In this document: positions 16,600-25,450 of the stretch, in pieces
Layout of the letters: every line of letters starts with the position of its first letter
How positions within the stretch are numbered: position 1 is the first letter of the stretch
Source: Pustulibacterium marinum
Lineage (GTDB): Bacteria > Bacteroidota > Bacteroidia > Flavobacteriales > Flavobacteriaceae
Direction: 5' to 3'
Assembly: GCF_900116665.1 (NCBI RefSeq)
Contig: NZ_FPBK01000005.1
Span: forward strand, 124,001 to 188,000
Length of the DNA stretch: 64,000 nucleotides
Program-made: the position numbers and the translations under genes
The notes under the pieces: generated by a model
Seen by the model: only the letters and a program-made list of their open reading frames with translations
The model's database searches: none
Told to the model about the DNA's origin: nothing

Positions 16600-17331
16600 T
16601 TAAATACCCAATCTTTTGAAGAAATCGTTACGAAAACTTTCTCCAATAGGTATTTTTTCTTCACCGATAACTACTCTACTTTTTTGTACCGATTTGATGT
16701 GGTGAATGTTTACAAGATATGATTTATGAATTCTTACAAAATTATGTTTTGGAAGCTTTTCAGAAATATCTTTAAAGTTTGAAAGTGTAATGATAGATTT
16801 TCTAGTGCTTTCTAAATTCACTTTCAAATAATCTTTTAGACCTTGAACATATTTAATATCGTTCACATCTACTCGTACGTTTTCATAATCTGATTTCAAA
16901 AAAATCAGTTTTGGTTCTTCTGTTGTGGAACCAAATGCTGGAAATGTGTTCATAAGCGAAGTAATTTGATTGTTCTTAAAATTCATTATCTCTTTTGCCC
17001 TCAATACCGATTTTACAAATCTGTGGTATGGTATGGGCTTCATTAAATAGTCTACTGCATTGAGTTCAAATCCTTCAACAGCATAGTCTGAATATGCTGT
17101 AGTAAAAATAAACAGTGGTTTATTGGTTATGGAATTTATAAAATCTATACCGTTTATTTGTGGCATTTCTATGTCTAAAAAGATAAGATCTACCTGTTCT
17201 GTATTTAACAAAGAATGGGCGTCAATAGCATTGGTAAATACTCCAATAACTTCTAAAAAATCCATTCTTTCGCAATAACTTTTTATGACATCTATTGCTA
17301 GCGGTTCGTCATCTATTATAACACATTTCAT
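16600..17331 (-). CDS. LytTR-family response regulator
   Basis: 243 aa. Receiver domain 1-120: acidic pocket DDE (7-9), phospho-acceptor Asp53 in FLDIEMP, and conserved Lys98 in LMKPI. LytTR DNA-binding domain about 140-243 (FVRIHKSYLVNIHHI). Its start overlaps the kinase stop by 4 bp, the ATGA arrangement of a cotranscribed two-component pair. The GLPGLI/receptor operon downstream is the nearest plausible target. Confidence 0.95.
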   Translation of the reverse strand: MKCVIIDDEPLAIDVIKSYCERMDFLEVIGVFTNAIDAHSLLNTEQVDLIFLDIEMPQINGIDFINSITNKPLFIFTTAYSDYAVEGFELNAVDYLMKPIPYHRFVKSVLRAKEIMNFKNNQITSLMNTFPAFGSTTEEPKLIFLKSDYENVRVDVNDIKYVQGLKDYLKVNLESTRKSIITLSNFKDISEKLPKHNFVRIHKSYLVNIHHIKSVQKSRVVIGEEKIPIGESFRNDFFKRLGI

Positions 17332-18425
17332 GAGCTTTTAAATTTTAAGTACAAATCTACCGTATACAGGTTTTCTTCTGTAGTAATGGTTAATTTGTGT
17401 GTGTTAGGGTATAATAAATTTAACCTGCTTTTTATATTTTCCAATCCAATTCCGGAATTTTTCTTGTCAACAGTTTTCTTCCCAATGATATTTTGACAGA
17501 AAAATGAAAGTCCGTCATCTTTTATATCTATCACTATTTTCACAATAGTTTTCCCCGTAAAATCGGTTCCATATTTAAAAGCATTCTCTATAAAAGAAAC
17601 AAAAAGTAATGGTTGAATTTTGTTGTTTCTATAATCTCCATGAACATTCAGCGTAACTGCTTCGCTATTCACAAGGCGTAAACGTTGAAGGTAAATGTAA
17701 TGCTGAACGTAGTGTAACTCTTTTTCTAAAGAAACTACATCTTTATCTGCTTCATAGATCATGTAACGCATCATCTCTGAAAGATTGATTACGGCTTCAG
17801 AAGTTTCATTTGACTGCTTTACTGATAACGAATAAATAGTATTTAGCGAATTGAATAAAAAATGAGGATTCAATTGTGCTTTTAGAAATTGTAACTCCGA
17901 AGATATTTTTTTGGCGGCGATTTCTTTTTTTGTTTCTTCGGTAGTTCGCCATTCCGAATACATTTTGATCACTGCTCCAAGAACTATTAACAGCAAGGGT
18001 AATATTGCTGGAACAATATAGGTGAACATAAATGGTCTTTCTCTATCATGACCTGGTCCAAACTTTGGAAAATCACTGGGTGGTTCGGGCATTTTTGGTT
18101 CGTTCCCATTGAAGTTTTGCACCTGTTGTGGCATTTCTCTAAAATCTTTGAAATCTGGCTCAGTTAAACTACTTACCATTCCATTGATCAACAACAAAGA
18201 AAAAACTCCTACCACGTACCACCATAACTTTCTTTTTAAAAGAAGTTTTGGGACGAACAAAAGATAATTAATGTAAAAAATACCAATGTTGAATATACTT
18301 TTGATATAAAACTGAGATGGTACTCCATTAAAATCATTATAAAACTGAAAAACACTGAAAAATAAAAAACAGCACCAAACTAAAACGTGGATCAATATTA
18401 TTTTTCTACCCGAAAGCGTTTTCAT
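17328..18425 (-). CDS. LytS/YehU-type sensor histidine kinase
   Basis: 365 aa. Two N-terminal pairs of membrane helices (about 8-28, 42-60, 69-88, 135-155) flank a Pro-rich acidic extracytoplasmic stretch (about 90-132, NEPKMPEPPSDFPKFGPGHD). The His_kinase motif AQLNPHFLFNSLNTIYSLS places the phospho-acceptor at His188; the ATP-binding domain holds FIENAFKYG and SGIGLENIKSRL. It overlaps both the regulator (4 bp) and the upstream DUF4907 gene (4 bp). The ligand is unknown. Confidence 0.95.
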   Translation of the reverse strand: MKTLSGRKIILIHVLVWCCFLFFSVFQFYNDFNGVPSQFYIKSIFNIGIFYINYLLFVPKLLLKRKLWWYVVGVFSLLLINGMVSSLTEPDFKDFREMPQQVQNFNGNEPKMPEPPSDFPKFGPGHDRERPFMFTYIVPAILPLLLIVLGAVIKMYSEWRTTEETKKEIAAKKISSELQFLKAQLNPHFLFNSLNTIYSLSVKQSNETSEAVINLSEMMRYMIYEADKDVVSLEKELHYVQHYIYLQRLRLVNSEAVTLNVHGDYRNNKIQPLLFVSFIENAFKYGTDFTGKTIVKIVIDIKDDGLSFFCQNIIGKKTVDKKNSGIGLENIKSRLNLLYPNTHKLTITTEENLYTVDLYLKFKSS

Positions 18426-18775
18426 TTTTTATCTACTAAACATGTAACTGATACTCCAAGCTTTTGCAGATCGTCTCCTGTAATGCTTGGTCTTCTATTT
18501 AAAAGGATTCTGTTTTTAACAAGATTTGCTGTTTTTTTTGCATCGTCTTCTGTACAGAAGTGATGAGAACCTTTTACACTTGGCACATACTCTTGCTGAA
18601 TAAACATTTTATCGTCTATCAAAATTTTGTATGCGTAACCATCTTCTATTTTGTACACTTCTACCTTTACATGATCATCCTGAGAAGAATTATCATTTAA
18701 GTATAAGTTTAGTAACAAATAAACCCCAGTTAGAAAACCTATCACTACTAATGGTATTACCACAAACTTCTTCAT
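18422..18775 (-). CDS. DUF4907 membrane-anchored protein
   Basis: 117 aa. One N-terminal membrane helix (about 4-26), then a small domain with DGYAYKILIDDKMFIQQEYVPSV and TEDDAKKTANLV, the DUF4907 pattern. Short length and single anchor place it in the periplasm or at the inner membrane. It overlaps the kinase gene by 4 bp and follows the kelch lipoprotein, so it may be an accessory to the sensor. No biochemical function is known for the family. Confidence 0.75.
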   Translation of the reverse strand: MKKFVVIPLVVIGFLTGVYLLLNLYLNDNSSQDDHVKVEVYKIEDGYAYKILIDDKMFIQQEYVPSVKGSHHFCTEDDAKKTANLVKNRILLNRRPSITGDDLQKLGVSVTCLVDKK

Positions 18776-18883
18776 AACATTAAGATTTAAGGGATTTTTG
18801 ATTGTTTTTTTTAAAGAAGGAGGTTCAGGCGGGGGAAGTGCGCTGAACCTCCGGTTTTAAAGAACTAAATAAAACTCAAAAAA

Positions 18884-19879
18884 TTAGTCCTCATCATCAT
18901 ATTCATCAAAAGGATAGAATTCCATCATATCATCTAGATAAGAGGTTCCGTTACGTCCTAATAATACAAACCCATTGGTACCATTAGAAAGTGATACAGG
19001 ATCTAATCTAGTAACTCCTTCATAATCTGTTTTTTCTTCCCATGTATCTGTTGATGGGTCATATTCCCATACAGAATCCATGTTTCCGCCATAATAACCA
19101 CAAGCTACATAACCATATTGACCTAGTGTAAAGGCTGTTGCATTACTTCTTACTACATCATAATCATCCTCTTCATCTAAATCATTTAGCTTTGTCCAGC
19201 TTTCATCAGATAGATCAAAAGCCCAGAAATCTTCTAGGTAAGATCCGTTAGACTCTCCTGTTCCCATATAAACTACATCATCAATTCTAAAAGAAGTAGC
19301 TTCTGTTCGCTTGTTACCACCAAAACCATAAATCTCTTCCCATGAGTCCGCAGAAGGATCATACCTCCAGAAATCTTTTCTGTCATTATCTCCATCATCA
19401 CCAGTTCCAAAATACGCATAGGAATCTCCAGAAAATGCGATAGCACCTCTTCTTGGATTTTCAGGAAAATCTGCTACTTGAGTCCAAGAGTTTGCAGAAG
19501 GATCGTAAGAGAAAAAATCTCCTAATTCATCGATCCCATCATATCCTGAACCAATAAATCCTTTACTATCTACTGAAAATCCAACTGCCGCGCTACGAGC
19601 TGAACCTATAAAGTCTGCACGTTGTTGCCAATAATCTCCTTCCACATTGTATTCCCAGAAATCACTTAGGTAATCATCTCCATCATAACCAGTACCTACA
19701 TATCCAGTTCCATCAATCATAAATGAAACGGCTCCACTACGAGGTGTTCCATCAAAAACAGAGCGTTCTACCCAGTTACCTAATATATCATCATCATCAT
19801 CACTACAGCTTACAAAAGCTAAACCTGCCATTAATGCTAAGGAATACACCTTTAGGGTATTTAGTTTTTTCATTGTCAT
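18884..19879 (-). CDS. Kelch-repeat lipoprotein
   Basis: 331 aa. Lipoprotein signal with lipobox FVSC, Cys25, followed by SDDDDD, which in Bacteroidota often accompanies surface export. Six kelch-type blades of about 50 residues follow (pattern FWEYxxxxDxWxxxADF...R.AV.F..D...Y.GTGYDG), a complete beta-propeller. The next gene downstream, after 108 bp, is the DUF4907-kinase-regulator set. A second ATG two codons in is an equally good start. A surface sensing or binding role is a guess from location. Confidence 0.88.
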   Translation of the reverse strand: MTMKKLNTLKVYSLALMAGLAFVSCSDDDDDILGNWVERSVFDGTPRSGAVSFMIDGTGYVGTGYDGDDYLSDFWEYNVEGDYWQQRADFIGSARSAAVGFSVDSKGFIGSGYDGIDELGDFFSYDPSANSWTQVADFPENPRRGAIAFSGDSYAYFGTGDDGDNDRKDFWRYDPSADSWEEIYGFGGNKRTEATSFRIDDVVYMGTGESNGSYLEDFWAFDLSDESWTKLNDLDEEDDYDVVRSNATAFTLGQYGYVACGYYGGNMDSVWEYDPSTDTWEEKTDYEGVTRLDPVSLSNGTNGFVLLGRNGTSYLDDMMEFYPFDEYDDED

Positions 19880-20191
19880 TCTATAAATTTTTGAGTTATT
19901 TAATTTTAATTCTATCCCTGTATATTTGGAATCAGAAAACGCTACGTATTTCGAGTATTTAAAGCATTTCTTTTTCGATTCTTGAGCAAATCTATTCAGC
20001 TGAATTTTCTACGTAAAATGAATTAGACCAAAAAAGGGTTTATCACTACAAACAAAGGTTTTCAATCGATTAACTCGCTATTTTTTTTTATATATAAAAT
20101 ACCGTCATACATCTGTCAAATCCTTGGTTATGTATATTATGGTTTTATATAAGCGCGCAAGCAAATACATTTGAAGCAAATTGAAAAACTT
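19880..20191. other. Divergent promoter region of the kelch and DUF4270 genes
   Basis: 312 bp of AT-rich DNA. On the right it carries a TACATTTG element serving the DUF4270 gene. I see no RNA gene and no clear TAnnTTTG element for the minus-strand kelch gene. Confidence 0.5.
20166..20173 (+). promoter_or_regulatory. -7 element of the DUF4270 gene
   Basis: TACATTTG matches TAnnTTTG. Transcription would begin near 20180, only about a dozen bases before the ATG at 20192, which excludes the in-frame TTG at 20171 as a start. Confidence 0.55.
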
Positions 20192-21517
20192 ATGAAGAAA
20201 TTGATGTGGCTGGCGCTGCTTATTCTAGCAGTAATTGCATGTAATACTGCAGACGATATTACACTAGAAGCCGGGGAAACATTTACAGACACAAATGTAC
20301 GTGTATTGAAACTAGACACCTTTGATCTAGAATTTACAACTTTCAAATTTGACAGTGTTCAAATGCCTTTGGGCGATCGAATTTTGGTGGGAAACTATAC
20401 CGATGAAACTTTTGGAAAAACAAGCTCACAAAGTTTTATAGAAATGATCCCAGAATCATACGATATAGACAACGAAGGTGTTTATGACAGTATTGTACTT
20501 ATCATGGCTTATGACAATTACTATTATAATGACACGCTTAACCAAATGACTTTTGATGTTCATGAAGTTACAGAACGTATAGAACCTTATAATGATGAAA
20601 CGTATTTCTACAACACAAGCACGCTAAACTACAATGAGAACGAAACCTTGGGTAGTCATAGTTTTATGCCTCGTCCAATGGATGGTGATTCGATAAGAAT
20701 TAAACTTGATGATGAATTTGGATATAATCTATTTGATCAAATTCAAGGAAATGACATTACAGACCTTGATGAGTTTAGAGAAAACTTTAAAGGAATTACC
20801 GTGAAATCACAAGACAACACGAATGGTTCTGTACTTGGATTCTCTGTAGATACCGAAGAAACAATGATTAGAGTGTATTATAGAGTACCAGAAGACGTAT
20901 CGGATATTGAACAGTATTTTGATTTAATTATAAGCGCTACTTCTACTCCCGCAACATATTTTAATCATATAGAAGCAGACAGATCTTCTACAATTTTAGC
21001 ATCTATTACAAATGATCAAGAAAATCTAATTTCCTCAGAAGATTTGGATAACGCAGCCTATATTCAGGCTGGTGTTGGTATAGCTCCTCGCATTCGAATA
21101 CCTAATTTAAAATCGTTATATGAGATAGATGGCGACGGTTCTGTTTTAAATGCCGTTATGAAAATCTACGTCAACTCAGAAAACTTTTCAGATCAACTCT
21201 TCCTTAATGATTCACTGTATGCAAATACTCTGGACAGGCACATGGATATTTCTGAAGAAATTACCGACTACTCCGGTAGTAGCGTATTTGGCACACTTCT
21301 AGAAAATTCTGAGTTTAGTGAAATATACTATTCGCTGCCTTTAACCACCTATACCGATGTGATCTTATCAAGTGAGTCAGATGAAGATTTATACATCACC
21401 TTGATTCCAAGTGAATACGAATCCTCTGTGAACCGAACTATCTTGAATGATGACGAAACAAATAATTACACAGCTGTTCTAGAACTTACCTATGTTATTT
21501 ATAATGAAGAAGATTAA
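20192..21517 (+). CDS. DUF4270 lipoprotein
   Basis: 441 aa from the ATG at 20192 (MKKLMWLALLILAVIAC), which gives a clean lipoprotein signal with Cys17. The DUF4270 hallmark follows: KLDTFDLEFTTFKFDS and DRILVGNYTDETFGKT. The rest is beta-rich and acidic. It overlaps the next gene, an outer-membrane barrel protein, by 26 bp, so the pair is co-translated. DUF4270 proteins are phylum-specific with no established function. The in-frame TTG at 20171 is inside the promoter and was rejected. Confidence 0.85.
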   Translation: MKKLMWLALLILAVIACNTADDITLEAGETFTDTNVRVLKLDTFDLEFTTFKFDSVQMPLGDRILVGNYTDETFGKTSSQSFIEMIPESYDIDNEGVYDSIVLIMAYDNYYYNDTLNQMTFDVHEVTERIEPYNDETYFYNTSTLNYNENETLGSHSFMPRPMDGDSIRIKLDDEFGYNLFDQIQGNDITDLDEFRENFKGITVKSQDNTNGSVLGFSVDTEETMIRVYYRVPEDVSDIEQYFDLIISATSTPATYFNHIEADRSSTILASITNDQENLISSEDLDNAAYIQAGVGIAPRIRIPNLKSLYEIDGDGSVLNAVMKIYVNSENFSDQLFLNDSLYANTLDRHMDISEEITDYSGSSVFGTLLENSEFSEIYYSLPLTTYTDVILSSESDEDLYITLIPSEYESSVNRTILNDDETNNYTAVLELTYVIYNEED

Positions 21518-22751
21518 ACTTATATATATAGTACCGTTTTTGCTGATGACTTTTACAGCATTGGCTCAAACAAATAATTTAACAGGATCTCCGTATTCAC
21601 TATATGGCTTGGGAGTTTTTAACGAAGCCAATTTAGGAAAAACAAATGCCCTGGGAAAAAGTGGTGTTGCTCTTGGTAGTGATTATATGATTAACAACCT
21701 TAACCCTGCTTCGCTGGCTAGTATTCACAACAAATCTTTCATGTTTGATATTGGCTTTAATACAGAATTTGATTCTTATGAAAATAGATATTCTGATGAT
21801 AGTAAAGTTCGCTTTAACTTTTCAAACTTTGCCATTGCTTTTCCAGTGTCTAGAAAAGCTGCTATGAGTATTGTGCTCACTCCATTTTCAAACGTGGGTT
21901 ATGAATTAGTTGGAATAGAATCTGATATTGAAGGAAATCAGGGAACTTTTACTAGCTATGTTTCAGGAAGTGGAGGCCTTAACAGTATTAAAGTTAATTA
22001 TGGTTATAACCTAAGTGATAAACTGAATGTTGGTGCAGGCCTAGAATATATTTTTGGAAATATCGAAGAGAAAGAAACGGTTGCGGTAGAATCAAACTAC
22101 TTGTTGACAACAAGAGATACTTACTACAAAAATTTTAGAGCAACTGCCGGATTACAATACAACCCAACCGAATCAACAGGTTTTGGAGCTGTTGTTAAAT
22201 TTCCTACACTGCTAAATGCTTCTCAGGATTTAGAAGTAACCAAAGTAGTGGATCTTACAGAAGTTGCTGTAGATTCTGAAGAAGACATAGATATTGACAG
22301 TTTTAAATTACCTTTTGAATTTACGGTTGGTTTTAGACAAACCTTTGCCAAAAAATTCACCTTTAATATAGATTATCGAAAATCGCTTTGGGGAAATACA
22401 GATCAAACAGACAATATTGGAACGTTCAAAGATCAAGATTTTATTGGGGCCGGTTTAGAATACTTAAACAACAATAAAGGTTATAAATATTGGCAAAGAA
22501 TGCGCTATCGAATTGGTTTTAATTATGATAATGGATACCTAGACATTCGAGATGAATCTATCAACAATATGGGATTCACTATTGGTCTTGGTTTACCTAT
22601 GAGCAATAAAAATAATTCCTTTATCAACCTAGCCTATTCTTATGGACAAAGAGGAGTTGTTTCTTCAACCCTTATTCAAGAGAACTATCATTTCCTTAGT
22701 CTTAATTTAAGCTTAGAGAATATATGGTTTGTAAAAAGTAAATACAATTAG
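21492..22751 (+). CDS. Outer-membrane beta-barrel protein
   Basis: 419 aa. The second in-frame Met (MKKIKLIYIVPFLLMTFTALAQ, ATG at 21504) gives the cleaner signal peptide; the first, at 21492, is inside the DUF4270 end. The mature part has alternating strands with GLGVFNEAN, NNLNPASLASI and FGAVVKFPT, recalling FadL/PorV-like hydrophobic-compound barrels, and ends in an aromatic-rich strand. It is the partner of the DUF4270 lipoprotein by overlap. Substrate unknown. Confidence 0.75.
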   Translation: MLFIMKKIKLIYIVPFLLMTFTALAQTNNLTGSPYSLYGLGVFNEANLGKTNALGKSGVALGSDYMINNLNPASLASIHNKSFMFDIGFNTEFDSYENRYSDDSKVRFNFSNFAIAFPVSRKAAMSIVLTPFSNVGYELVGIESDIEGNQGTFTSYVSGSGGLNSIKVNYGYNLSDKLNVGAGLEYIFGNIEEKETVAVESNYLLTTRDTYYKNFRATAGLQYNPTESTGFGAVVKFPTLLNASQDLEVTKVVDLTEVAVDSEEDIDIDSFKLPFEFTVGFRQTFAKKFTFNIDYRKSLWGNTDQTDNIGTFKDQDFIGAGLEYLNNNKGYKYWQRMRYRIGFNYDNGYLDIRDESINNMGFTIGLGLPMSNKNNSFINLAYSYGQRGVVSSTLIQENYHFLSLNLSLENIWFVKSKYN

Positions 22752-22783
22752 AGTATAGTTTTTCATTTTTTAGTTTATTGATT

Positions 22784-22840
22784 AATCCGTATTAGGCCAA
22801 ATATTATTGATTTTTTTCATAATTTGGCTTGGTGCGGATT
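22784..22840 (+). promoter_or_regulatory. Long imperfect hairpin over the next start codon
   Basis: AATCCG (22784-22789) pairs with CGGATT (22835-22840). GCCAAAT (22796-22802) pairs with ATTTGGC (22822-22828), extended by TAT/ATA across a 2-nt bulge. The probable GTG start at 22832 lies within the right arm, so the structure could restrict translation of the downstream exported protein. Confidence 0.5.
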
Positions 22841-23620
22841 TTCATTTTTTTCATATTAGTCTCCTTTCAGTGCTTTTCACAAACTGATACACTAACGGTC
22901 ACAAAACAAGATCAAGAATTTTTATCTGTTGATCATTTCTGGGGTAAAGATTCCTTTAAATATATTTATAGCAGCAAAAACAATACGCTTTATAAAACCG
23001 GAAATCAGCAAAAGTTTCAATATAAAAACGTTGGGCTTGGAGCTATTTATAACGTTGACCTCCTCAATCCTTTAGAACTCACTTTATTTTATAAAAATTT
23101 TAATACGGTAGTAAAACTTGACAATAATCTCAACGAAATAATTTCCATAAATTTCACGCAACTTTCAAACTTTAAAAACATAGCCTTCGCAACTACTTCT
23201 ATAGAACAACATCTATGGATTTTTAATTCTGATACACAACAATTAGAGCTTTTCAATTATAACACAAAAAAATCTAAGGTTATTGGCCAACCTATTCAAG
23301 AAGACGTGATTGATATGAAAAGTGATTATAATTTCTGTTGGTTACTTTCTACAAAATTCATTTATAAATTCAATATTTATGGCGCTCTACTGCAACGCAT
23401 ACCATTTACAGGCGGTAAAGGTTTGTCTATAAATAATGAAAATGTATTAGTTTCCAGTGAAAGTGGTATTTTTTACTTTCAGAAAAATTCAGAAAACACA
23501 TTTATTCTAAATTTATCTAACAATTTTGGGGGAGATATTTTTCTTACTAATGATTCCTTGTATATTTACGCCGGTGATTTTTTAACCCATTACAAACTTC
23601 AAACCCCTAAAAAACAATAA
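22832..23620 (+). CDS. Exported protein of unknown function, propeller-like
   Basis: 262 aa from GTG 22832 (MRIFIFFILVSFQCFSQ signal peptide); a TTG one codon earlier is the alternative. The mature part has repeated short beta segments with WGKDSFKYIYS, LWIFNSDTQQLELFNY and FCWLLSTKFIYKFN, suggesting a beta-propeller of about five to six irregular blades. There are no catalytic motifs that I recognise. It ends 1 bp before the deoxynucleoside kinase gene. It may be co-expressed with that gene, but the two products act in different compartments. Confidence 0.7.
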   Translation: MRIFIFFILVSFQCFSQTDTLTVTKQDQEFLSVDHFWGKDSFKYIYSSKNNTLYKTGNQQKFQYKNVGLGAIYNVDLLNPLELTLFYKNFNTVVKLDNNLNEIISINFTQLSNFKNIAFATTSIEQHLWIFNSDTQQLELFNYNTKKSKVIGQPIQEDVIDMKSDYNFCWLLSTKFIYKFNIYGALLQRIPFTGGKGLSINNENVLVSSESGIFYFQKNSENTFILNLSNNFGGDIFLTNDSLYIYAGDFLTHYKLQTPKKQ

Positions 23621-23621
23621 A

Positions 23622-24236
23622 ATGCATATTGCTATTGCCGGAAATATTGGTGCAGGTAAAACTACATTAACCAAACTTTTAGCCAAACATTTTAATTGGG
23701 AACCCCATTTGGAAGACGTTGTAGACAATCCATATTTAGATGATTTCTACAATCAAATGGAGCGTTGGAGTTTTAATCTTCAAATCTACTTTTTGAATAG
23801 TAGATTTCGTCAAGTATTGCAAATTAGAGAAAGTGGTAAAGCCATTATTCAAGACAGAACTATTTACGAAGATTCACATATTTTCGCACCAAACCTGCAT
23901 GCTATGGGTTTGATGACTAATAGAGATTTTGAAAACTACATTTCTCTTTTTGAATTGATGGAAATGACGGTACAACCACCAGATTTGCTAATCTATCTTC
24001 GCAGTTCTATTCCTAACCTTGTGAATCAAATACACAAACGTGGAAGAGATTATGAAAATACAATCTCAATAGACTATCTAAGTCGCTTGAATGAGCGATA
24101 CGAAGCCTGGATCCACGGTTACAATAAAGGTAAATTACTTATTATTGATGTTGACGATATAGACTTCGTATCGAATCCTGAAGATCTTGGGGAAATCATT
24201 AACAGGATTGATGCTGAGTTGAATGGATTGTTCTAG
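23622..24236 (+). CDS. Deoxynucleoside kinase
   Basis: 204-aa cytoplasmic kinase of the dNK/dGK family that phosphorylates salvaged deoxynucleosides. P-loop GNIGAGKTT at 7-15. DRTIYEDSHIFA (about 87-98) corresponds to the ERS/DR-containing substrate motif, and the lid arginines are in KRGRDYE. A diverged homologue of the same family is fused to FolK at 49,328-50,464. It overlaps the convergent hypothetical gene by 4 bp. Base preference is not readable from sequence. Confidence 0.9.
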   Translation: MHIAIAGNIGAGKTTLTKLLAKHFNWEPHLEDVVDNPYLDDFYNQMERWSFNLQIYFLNSRFRQVLQIRESGKAIIQDRTIYEDSHIFAPNLHAMGLMTNRDFENYISLFELMEMTVQPPDLLIYLRSSIPNLVNQIHKRGRDYENTISIDYLSRLNERYEAWIHGYNKGKLLIIDVDDIDFVSNPEDLGEIINRIDAELNGLF

Positions 24237-24646
24237 AAAACTCCTCTTTTAGAAATATCATATCCATGCGCAGCATCCCATTTTGGATCTAGCTTTTGCA
24301 AATGCTTTATAGCTTTGCTTTCTGCTCTTTCATAGTTACCGGCATCAGCCCCCATACCGTAAGCTACAAACTCTTTACCGGTTTGTTCAGGGCGCTTAGA
24401 CTTAACTACTACCCAAAAGCCTCTTTTTAATGTATGTCCATACTCATCTTCTCCAGACAAGATAGACACATCTTTAAAGCCTTTGTTTTTTAAATGTGAT
24501 TTGGCTCTATACTTTGCTGCAAGAGCTTTGTCCCACACAATGTGCCAGCCTAGGGCTGAACCAAATTCATCTTTAGCAACTGCAAATGCTACTAATGGGG
24601 AAGAATTCAGTAGACTCAACGTTTTTCGGGTGAATTTTCGGGTCAT
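24233..24646 (-). CDS. Conserved hypothetical protein
   Basis: 137 aa, not recognised. It is basic and soluble, without a signal peptide or membrane helix. It has a compact alpha/beta look with KDEFGSALGWHIVW, FWVVVKSKRP and AYGMGADAGNYERAES. The ORF overlaps the convergent kinase gene by 4 bp, and codon use resembles the neighbours, so it is probably real. No operon partner. Confidence 0.6.
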   Translation of the reverse strand: MTRKFTRKTLSLLNSSPLVAFAVAKDEFGSALGWHIVWDKALAAKYRAKSHLKNKGFKDVSILSGEDEYGHTLKRGFWVVVKSKRPEQTGKEFVAYGMGADAGNYERAESKAIKHLQKLDPKWDAAHGYDISKRGVF

Positions 24647-24731
24647 ACCAAATAGGGGTTATGTTTTAGGCAAACCGAAAATAACTCTTTTAACACTGAA
24701 AAACAAGCGTTTACACACAAATTAACAATAA

Positions 24732-24771
24732 AAAGGCTTCATTCTTTATTACCGTAAGAATGAAGCCTTTA
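24732..24771 (-). terminator. Intrinsic terminator of pyrophosphatase gene
   Basis: AAAGGCTTCATTCTT pairs with AAGAATGAAGCCTTT (15 bp). T-rich flank on the minus strand. Confidence 0.85.
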
Positions 24772-24793
24772 TTTTAAGAATAATAAAATTATC

Positions 24794-25321
24794 TTATAAC
24801 GCTATTGAATATTTCATTTTTTCTTCTTCTGAAAGTGCGTTAAATCTGTCTTTTGCACCTTGAATATAATTCATTGCTTCAGAAAGATCTCCCCACCCAT
24901 CAACTTGAACAAACTTTTGTTCTAAGTCTTTATAAACCTGAAAGAAATGTTCAAATTCTTTTAACGTATGAATATTTAGATCTTTAAGATCATTTAATTT
25001 ATTCATAATTGGATCTGATACCGGCACACAAATAATTTTTTCGTCTGGTCCTTTATCATCAGCCATTTTAAATACAGCAATTGGCTTCACTTCTACCAAA
25101 CAACCTGGTACCGTTGCTTCTGTAAAAAACACCATTGCATCAAGTGGGTCACCATCTTCTGCTAATGTTTCTGGAATAAATCCGTAATCTGCAGGATAAA
25201 ACATAGCCGAGTATAAAACTCTATCAAAACGGATTCTTTTCTTTTCAAAGTCGTATTCGTACTTGTTTCTACTTCCTTTTGGGATTTCGATTAATACGTC
25301 GAAAGTTGTTGATTCACTCAT
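24794..25321 (-). CDS. ppa: Inorganic pyrophosphatase, family I
   Basis: Hydrolyses pyrophosphate to drive biosynthesis; cytoplasmic. 175 aa, as expected for bacterial family I. The signature EDGDPLDAMV holds the three metal-binding Asp residues. ADYGFIPETLAED (43-55) and the YKDLEQKFVQVDGWGD region also match. Single gene with its own terminator. Confidence 0.95.
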   Translation of the reverse strand: MSESTTFDVLIEIPKGSRNKYEYDFEKKRIRFDRVLYSAMFYPADYGFIPETLAEDGDPLDAMVFFTEATVPGCLVEVKPIAVFKMADDKGPDEKIICVPVSDPIMNKLNDLKDLNIHTLKEFEHFFQVYKDLEQKFVQVDGWGDLSEAMNYIQGAKDRFNALSEEEKMKYSIAL

Positions 25322-25450
25322 CTGATTTTTATTGTAATATAGTATTCACCAAAAATAGGTGAACGCCTACTAAAAAACAAACATAGACTCTAGTAACTTC
25401 CTTTAATTAAGAGTTTTTTAATGAATCATAATATATAACTCTTTGGAATA

